Shown: piece after piece, positions 60,024-64,000 of the stretch | How the letters are laid out: every line of letters starts with the position of its first letter | Position numbering within the stretch: the first letter of the stretch is position 1 | DNA from: Bryobacterales bacterium F-183 | GTDB taxonomy: Bacteria; Acidobacteriota; Terriglobia; Bryobacterales; Bryobacteraceae | Direction: 5' to 3' | Assembly: GCA_016865505.2 (NCBI GenBank) | Contig: AP025252.1 | Location: 744,001 to 808,000 of the forward strand | Length of the DNA stretch: 64,000 nucleotides | Made by a program: the position numbers and the translations under genes | The notes under the pieces: model-generated | The model's database searches: none | What the model was told of the DNA's origin: nothing | Seen by the model: the letters and a program-made list of their open reading frames with translations, nothing else

Positions 60024-61577
60024 TCACGAACCGGCAACTTCCACCCAGTGAATGCGTGCGCCTGCGGTTTTGCACTGGACGTCGAACACCGTCCAGCCGT
60101 TGGTTTTGCCTGCCTTCCAATACCAGCTCTTGCCTTGCGGATGCGGGATGCTGCCGGTGGGCGCCTCGCCGATCAGGGGTAGCGGGTCGCCCGCACCGTT
60201 GAGGCGGATCTCCAGAGCGTCTGGAGAGGCACCTTCGAGTTCGATGCGGAGCTTGGCGTCGGCCATGGGAGGTCCGGCATGGAGGCGGAACATGGCGAAT
60301 CCGGGACGTACAAACGATCGCGGTAGTTGAGCGCCCTGTTGTTCGCCCGGAGCCCAGGTGTCCGAGTACGTGATGACGTGGCGGCGAGGCTTGCCAGCGA
60401 GGGTTTTGAGGTCGCCGCATTCGTGTAGGAGGGCCTGGTAGTTTTCCAGGTCCGGCATGGCGGTCTGCGAGTCCATGTAATTGAAAAGATAGACTCGGTC
60501 TGCGCCACGGGAAAGTAGCGAGGCGGCTGCGCCGCGGACGGTTTCCAGCGTGTTGTACTGGATTTTGTAGTCGTGATACGGCCGCAGTAGTAGTTCCAGA
60601 CCCGCGCCGAGGATTGCTTTGTTCCCAATGAGTTGACGCCATTGCTCGATGGGCATGTCGGTCTCGATGGACGCCCAGAACGGGGTGATGACCAGCATTT
60701 GTACGAGACCGTCGTTGACCCACTTGGCGCCGTCCATCCCCATGGCCCAGGCGGTTTGCGGACGGGTGGGTACGCGGGCGCCGAGGGCAATCTTGTGGCG
60801 GCGCTTCTTTTCCCATTTGTTCAGCAGGTCACGGGTGCGGCCCATGAAGGCATCGAGAAGCGGTCCGCCATGACGTTCGCGGCCGGGCTTGAAGTGGAAG
60901 CCGAAGCGCATCCAGTCAAGTTCCAGGCCGTCGAAGTCGTAGCGCTCGCAATACTCTTCGATCAAGCGGAAGTGGTAATCGCGGACCTCGGCGTATTCGA
61001 AGTCGAAGGCGCGGTCGCGGAGGTCGCCGGAAGTGCGCCACTGCATACGGCGCATATCGGGGTGTTGGCGCCAGAAGTCCGAATGCATGAAGCTCTTGTC
61101 GTCGTCGACGTTGTGGAGGTCGTTCATGCGCATGCTGATCCAGGGGGACAGCTTCTTCTGGCGCGCGCGGTTGATCCAGAGGGTGTAGGGATCGATGCCC
61201 AAGTGGTCGAGTTCCCAGGCAGTGTGGATCCACTTGCGGACACCGGCGCGGGAGGCGGCAGCGGTGGAGGCTAGCATCGGCTGGTCGTCGGGACCCTGGG
61301 GATCGTAGCCTTTCCAGATGGGGTCCCACACTTTGGAGGCGTAGCTGGTGCGCTGGGAGTTGGGGTTGAGGATGAGTTCGCGGACCTGGGTTCCGGCGTA
61401 CTGATCGACCCAGGAGGCGACCGACTCGGGGGTCAGCTTTTGGCCGGCGCGGGTGTAGAAGTAATGGCTGTTGTCCTCATTGAGGGTAAGGCCGCCGGGA
61501 ATGCTCTGAGAATTCTTGGTTGCGCCGGAGGCTGCCAGGGCCAACGGTGCGATTTGCAAAAGGCTGCGTCTGGTCAC
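60024..61577 (-). CDS. Exported TIM-barrel protein (GHL10-like glycoside hydrolase family)
   Basis: 517 residues. Tat-type signal at the N terminus (TRRSLLQIAPLALAASG). A TIM barrel of the glycosyl-hydrolase-like family follows: WVDQYAGTQVRELILNPN, WISMRMNDLHNVD, and a strand YDFDGLELDWMRFGFHF where Asp/Glu pairs occupy the place of catalytic residues. A C-terminal beta-rich domain (about 405-517) resembles a galactose-binding module. Sugar substrate unknown. It lies upstream of the aminotransferase gene and 27 bp from the divergent redoxin gene. Confidence 0.8.
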   Translation of the reverse strand: MTRRSLLQIAPLALAASGATKNSQSIPGGLTLNEDNSHYFYTRAGQKLTPESVASWVDQYAGTQVRELILNPNSQRTSYASKVWDPIWKGYDPQGPDDQPMLASTAAASRAGVRKWIHTAWELDHLGIDPYTLWINRARQKKLSPWISMRMNDLHNVDDDKSFMHSDFWRQHPDMRRMQWRTSGDLRDRAFDFEYAEVRDYHFRLIEEYCERYDFDGLELDWMRFGFHFKPGRERHGGPLLDAFMGRTRDLLNKWEKKRRHKIALGARVPTRPQTAWAMGMDGAKWVNDGLVQMLVITPFWASIETDMPIEQWRQLIGNKAILGAGLELLLRPYHDYKIQYNTLETVRGAAASLLSRGADRVYLFNYMDSQTAMPDLENYQALLHECGDLKTLAGKPRRHVITYSDTWAPGEQQGAQLPRSFVRPGFAMFRLHAGPPMADAKLRIELEGASPDALEIRLNGAGDPLPLIGEAPTGSIPHPQGKSWYWKAGKTNGWTVFDVQCKTAGARIHWVEVAGS

Positions 61578-61604
61578 TCGCCCTTAATGATACAGTGGGG
61601 CCAT

Positions 61605-62150
61605 ATGCAGAAGTGGATTATGGCTCTGGCGTTGACCGTCGCTTCGATGACGGCGTTCGGACAGGGCACCTACTCCAATCGCCGTGCGCCCAGCTTTTCG
61701 CTTCCCGATGCGAATTTCAAGCGCTATGACCTGCTCGATTATCGCGGCAAGTGGCTGCTGATCGACTTTATGCGGACGGATTGTCCGCACTGCAAGGGAC
61801 TGTCGAAGATGCTGGAAAAGGCGAAGCTCCGGTACGGGCAGAAGGTGGCGATTTTGAAGATTGTCATCACGCCTCCCGAGACGCAGGCAACGGTTGCCAA
61901 GTACATCGCTGAGAACAAGGTGACGTCGCCGATTGTGTTCGATCAGGGGCAAGTAGCGGCGTCATACTTCAATGCCACACCGCAGCGGGCGAGCTTTGAT
62001 ACGCCGCACCTGTTTGTAATCAATCCAGCGGGGCAGATCGTGAAGGATTTTGGGCATTCCGATAGCACGCATGATGTCATCGAGGGCGAGAGTCTCTTTA
62101 AGGAGCTGGACCCGCTGATTCAAGCGGCGGCACCGGCGGCCAAGAAATAA
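61605..62150 (+). CDS. Exported redoxin/TlpA-like thioredoxin-fold protein
   Basis: 181 residues from the ATG at 61605. Signal peptide (IMALALTVASMTAFGQG). AhpC/TSA-like N-terminal APSFSLPDANFKRYDLLDYR, active site MRTDCPHCKGLS (CPHC) at about residues 64-67, and GQVAASYFNATP near the C terminus. Predicted periplasmic thiol oxidoreductase. 6 nt before the ankyrin gene, probably co-transcribed. Confidence 0.9.
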   Translation: MQKWIMALALTVASMTAFGQGTYSNRRAPSFSLPDANFKRYDLLDYRGKWLLIDFMRTDCPHCKGLSKMLEKAKLRYGQKVAILKIVITPPETQATVAKYIAENKVTSPIVFDQGQVAASYFNATPQRASFDTPHLFVINPAGQIVKDFGHSDSTHDVIEGESLFKELDPLIQAAAPAAKK

Positions 62151-62156
62151 CCGATT

Positions 62157-63383
62157 ATGTTGGCGCTTCCCTTTCTGGTTCTGCTGGCGCAACCTGCTCT
62201 GATCGAGCAGATGCACAAGGCCGCCAAGGAAGGCGATGCAGCCAAGGTACGGCAGTTTCTGGATCAGGCGCTGCCGGTGAACCATCGCGATGCGTTGGGC
62301 GGTACGCTGCTGCATGATGCGGCGTGGAATGGCGATCCTGCATTGGTGAAACTGCTGCTGGATCGTGGCGCTCTGGTGGACGCGAAGCATCTGGAAGCGG
62401 GGTCCACGCCACTGCATTATGCCGTCACTACGAATCATGTGGAGGCAGCGCGGATCCTGATCGAGCGGGGCGCGAATGTGAATGCTACGTACCGAAGCGG
62501 AAGTACGGCGTTGCACATTGCGGCGGCACGCGGGTACGGCAAACTGGCCGAGATGTTGATTGCGGCCAAGGCCAACGTCAATGCGCGGGATGCCAGCGGG
62601 AGTGCGCCGATCGATGAGGCCGCCTGGCGCGGTTATGCGGCAATGGTGAAGTTGCTGATCGCGGCTGGCGCCGACGCCAATGCCCATAACAAAGACACCG
62701 GGGTGACGCCGTTGCATGAGGCGGCATCGAAGGGTCATGCCGAGGCGATCGAGGCGCTGTTGGATGCCGGGGTGGAGATCAATCCTTATGACGCGGCGGG
62801 AGCGACTCCTTTGGACGAGGCGCTGCGGTACCGGCATGCACGGGCGGCCGATGTCCTGATGCGCCGCGGGGCGAAGATGTCCGGCAGCGGGGATACGAGC
62901 CGGCGAGCGCTGCAGGATGCGCTGATGCGGGGCAACATGGAGGTGGTCGAGATGATGTTGATTCGCGACCCCAAGATGATTGACTCGAGGTACGACGGGT
63001 TCACGCCGTTGCACGCGGCGGCGTTGAAGGGTCATGTGGAGATGGTGACGTTTCTGCTGAGCCGGAATGCGAATGTCGATACGCGGAGTTCCACCGGGGG
63101 TACGCCGCTGCATGACGCGGCGCTGGCCGGGCATACAGCAGTGGCGGCGTTGCTGCTGGACAAAGGCGCAGCGGTGGACGCGGTGGATGTCGAGTCCGGG
63201 GCTACGCCACTGCATCATGCGGCGTCTTGGGGCCGGGTGGATATGGTGAAACTGCTGCTGGCGCGCGGGGCGAATCCGGGGGTCAAGAACAAGACAGGCA
63301 AGACGGCGGCGGATCTGGCCAAGGACGGCGGTCAGGACGAGGTGGTACGGCTGCTGTCAGCGGTGGGGGCAAAGCCAAAGTAG
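62157..63383 (+). CDS. Exported ankyrin-repeat protein
   Basis: 408 residues. Short signal-type helix (MLALPFLVLLAQPA), then about eleven ankyrin repeats of 33 residues, with GSTPLHYAVTTNHVEAARIL, VTPLHEAASKGHAEAIEALL, FTPLHAAALKGHVEMVTFLL and GTPLHDAALAGHTAVAALLL. The repeats cover nearly the whole protein, so it is a pure binding scaffold. Probably exported and linked to the redoxin gene (6 nt upstream). Partner unknown. Confidence 0.9.
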   Translation: MLALPFLVLLAQPALIEQMHKAAKEGDAAKVRQFLDQALPVNHRDALGGTLLHDAAWNGDPALVKLLLDRGALVDAKHLEAGSTPLHYAVTTNHVEAARILIERGANVNATYRSGSTALHIAAARGYGKLAEMLIAAKANVNARDASGSAPIDEAAWRGYAAMVKLLIAAGADANAHNKDTGVTPLHEAASKGHAEAIEALLDAGVEINPYDAAGATPLDEALRYRHARAADVLMRRGAKMSGSGDTSRRALQDALMRGNMEVVEMMLIRDPKMIDSRYDGFTPLHAAALKGHVEMVTFLLSRNANVDTRSSTGGTPLHDAALAGHTAVAALLLDKGAAVDAVDVESGATPLHHAASWGRVDMVKLLLARGANPGVKNKTGKTAADLAKDGGQDEVVRLLSAVGAKPK

Positions 63384-63411
63384 CGGGTGCGGGGTCCCCA
63401 CCTTTGCGGTT

Positions 63412-63487
63412 AGTTTTTGGTGTCAGACCGAACTGACACAAAGGTGATAAGTTTTTGGTGTCAGACCGAACTGACACAAAGGTGATA
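63412..63487. repeat. Exact tandem pair of a 38-bp palindromic element
   Basis: The 38-base unit at 63412-63449 is repeated exactly at 63450-63487. Each unit holds inverted arms GTGTCAG and CTGACAC around a 6-base centre (ACCGAA). It is the same family as the palindrome at 55066-55097, whose centre is instead symmetric. The second unit covers the 3' end of the methyltransferase gene. Confidence 0.95.
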
Positions 63488-64000
63488 GTGCAGGCGACAG
63501 TGGTAGTAGTGGTTTTCGCCCTCGTCCTGGAATTGCTCGAACAGGTCGAAACCGTTTTCCTGCAGGACCTTGCGGTACTCGTCCTCTCCCAAAGACACGG
63601 ACGGTACGCCGGTGAGCGCGTCGGGCCAGCGTAGCGGCTGGCGAGGCGAGGTGAACAGAAGTTCACCCTGGGGGCGCAGAATGGTTGCTACCTTGGCGAT
63701 CAGTTGCCGCTGATCCGATTCCGATAGTAGGAAGAACAGTCCCCAAGCCAGGCAGGCGTCGAAGTCCTTCTCACCATTGCATGTAGCCGAAAGTACATCC
63801 GCGCATTCGGTACGCACTTGCGGCAGCGATGCTTCCAACATTTTCAACAATTTGGGCGAACGGTCCACTCCGTAGACCGAACATCCGGCGTTGACCAATG
63901 CGGCGGTTAGAGGGTAGCCGAAGCCGCAGCCGAGGTCCGCGACTTTGGCTTTTGGCGGTAGCTGGGCTGCCCAGCGCTGTACTTCTACTACGCCAATAGT
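63461..64000 (-). CDS. SAM-dependent methyltransferase (5' end outside window)
   Basis: The frame is open to the window edge, so the gene starts beyond 64000; 180 codons are visible including the stop. Class I SAM site VADLGCGFGYPLTAAL near the visible N terminus, then VYGVDRSPKLLKML (motif II), ADVLSAT, DACLAWGLFFLL, and the strand RPQGELLFTSP. The last codons (HLCVSSV and stop) are read from the palindromic repeat, which overlaps the gene end, so the original C terminus may have been different. Substrate not predicted. Confidence 0.9.
   Translation of the reverse strand, partial: TIGVVEVQRWAAQLPPKAKVADLGCGFGYPLTAALVNAGCSVYGVDRSPKLLKMLEASLPQVRTECADVLSATCNGEKDFDACLAWGLFFLLSESDQRQLIAKVATILRPQGELLFTSPRQPLRWPDALTGVPSVSLGEDEYRKVLQENGFDLFEQFQDEGENHYYHCRLHYHLCVSSV

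Noticed and set aside
61962-63218. Minus-strand frame of 418 codons opposite the ankyrin gene
   Set aside because: Antisense shadow; the repeating pattern mirrors ankyrin repeats.

Overview
The window looks like the chromosome of an Acidobacteriota member, most probably of the Bryobacterales (Solibacter/Bryobacter-like). The reasons are gene content and style: high GC, a giant Oar-type TonB-dependent receptor with an N-terminal carboxypeptidase-regulatory domain, an ECF sigma factor of the TIGR02999 type paired with a TPR-bearing Ser/Thr kinase, a DUF4159 protein, PEP-CTERM proteins, many exported amidohydrolases, and a TolQ-TolR-TolA-TolB-Pal-CpoB cluster. This placement is inference; there is no rRNA here. 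Genes are tightly packed on both strands and only a few gaps exceed 200 bases. I see no integrase, transposase, phage genes or CRISPR array.

Layout. 1-2.75 kb: cdaA (cut by the window edge), cdaR and glmM, the conserved c-di-AMP/cell-wall cluster. 2.75-5.6 kb (minus): a four-gene operon of an ICL/PEP-mutase-type enzyme, an SDR, an FAH-family hydrolase and an ArsC/Spx-like protein without its cysteine. 5.65-15 kb: ECF sigma factor and Ser/Thr kinase, DUF4159 protein, glutamate dehydrogenase, hybrid histidine kinase overlapping a Tat-exported protein, and an SGNH hydrolase. 15.2-24 kb: a PD-(D/E)XK nuclease-like gene broken by an 8-bp tandem duplication, a DUF423 protein, an aminotransferase, a LuxR-type regulator, RidA, MBL-fold and Spy-like genes, a relic duplication, a lipoprotein and an M20 amidohydrolase. 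24-37.7 kb: an MFS transporter, tRNA-Glu(CTC), an FG-GAP protein, a PEP-CTERM protein, an M50 protease/TPR protein, DinB, a PAS/GAF histidine kinase, two amidohydrolases and an alpha/beta hydrolase. 37.7-42.6 kb: a YedY/YedZ-like molybdoenzyme and cytochrome pair, a retropepsin-like protein with a DUF104/DUF5678-like partner, an orphan CbiO-type ATPase, a copper monooxygenase-like protein with a CxxCH motif, and a PilZ protein. 42.8-54.8 kb: the Oar-like receptor, FliD with a FliT-like gene, the complete Tol-Pal system and a CBM9-like protein. 55-64 kb: a HAD hydrolase, a LON-domain protein, aroK, accD, a second PEP-CTERM protein, an aminotransferase, a GHL-type TIM barrel, a redoxin, an ankyrin protein and a methyltransferase cut by the window end.

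Most of this is core chromosome with acidobacterial signalling and envelope genes. The unusual points are the 8-bp duplication that throws the nuclease-like gene into the frame of a downstream aminotransferase, a palindromic repeat family (55.07 and 63.4 kb) that supplies the stop codon of the last gene, the 211-nt out-of-frame overlap between the hybrid kinase and a Tat protein, the retropepsin/DUF104-DUF5678 pair, and an ABC ATPase and an ArsC-like protein that each lack a canonical catalytic residue. No single locus is clearly a new defence or mobile system; the retropepsin pair and the four-gene catabolic operon are the best candidates for undescribed function.
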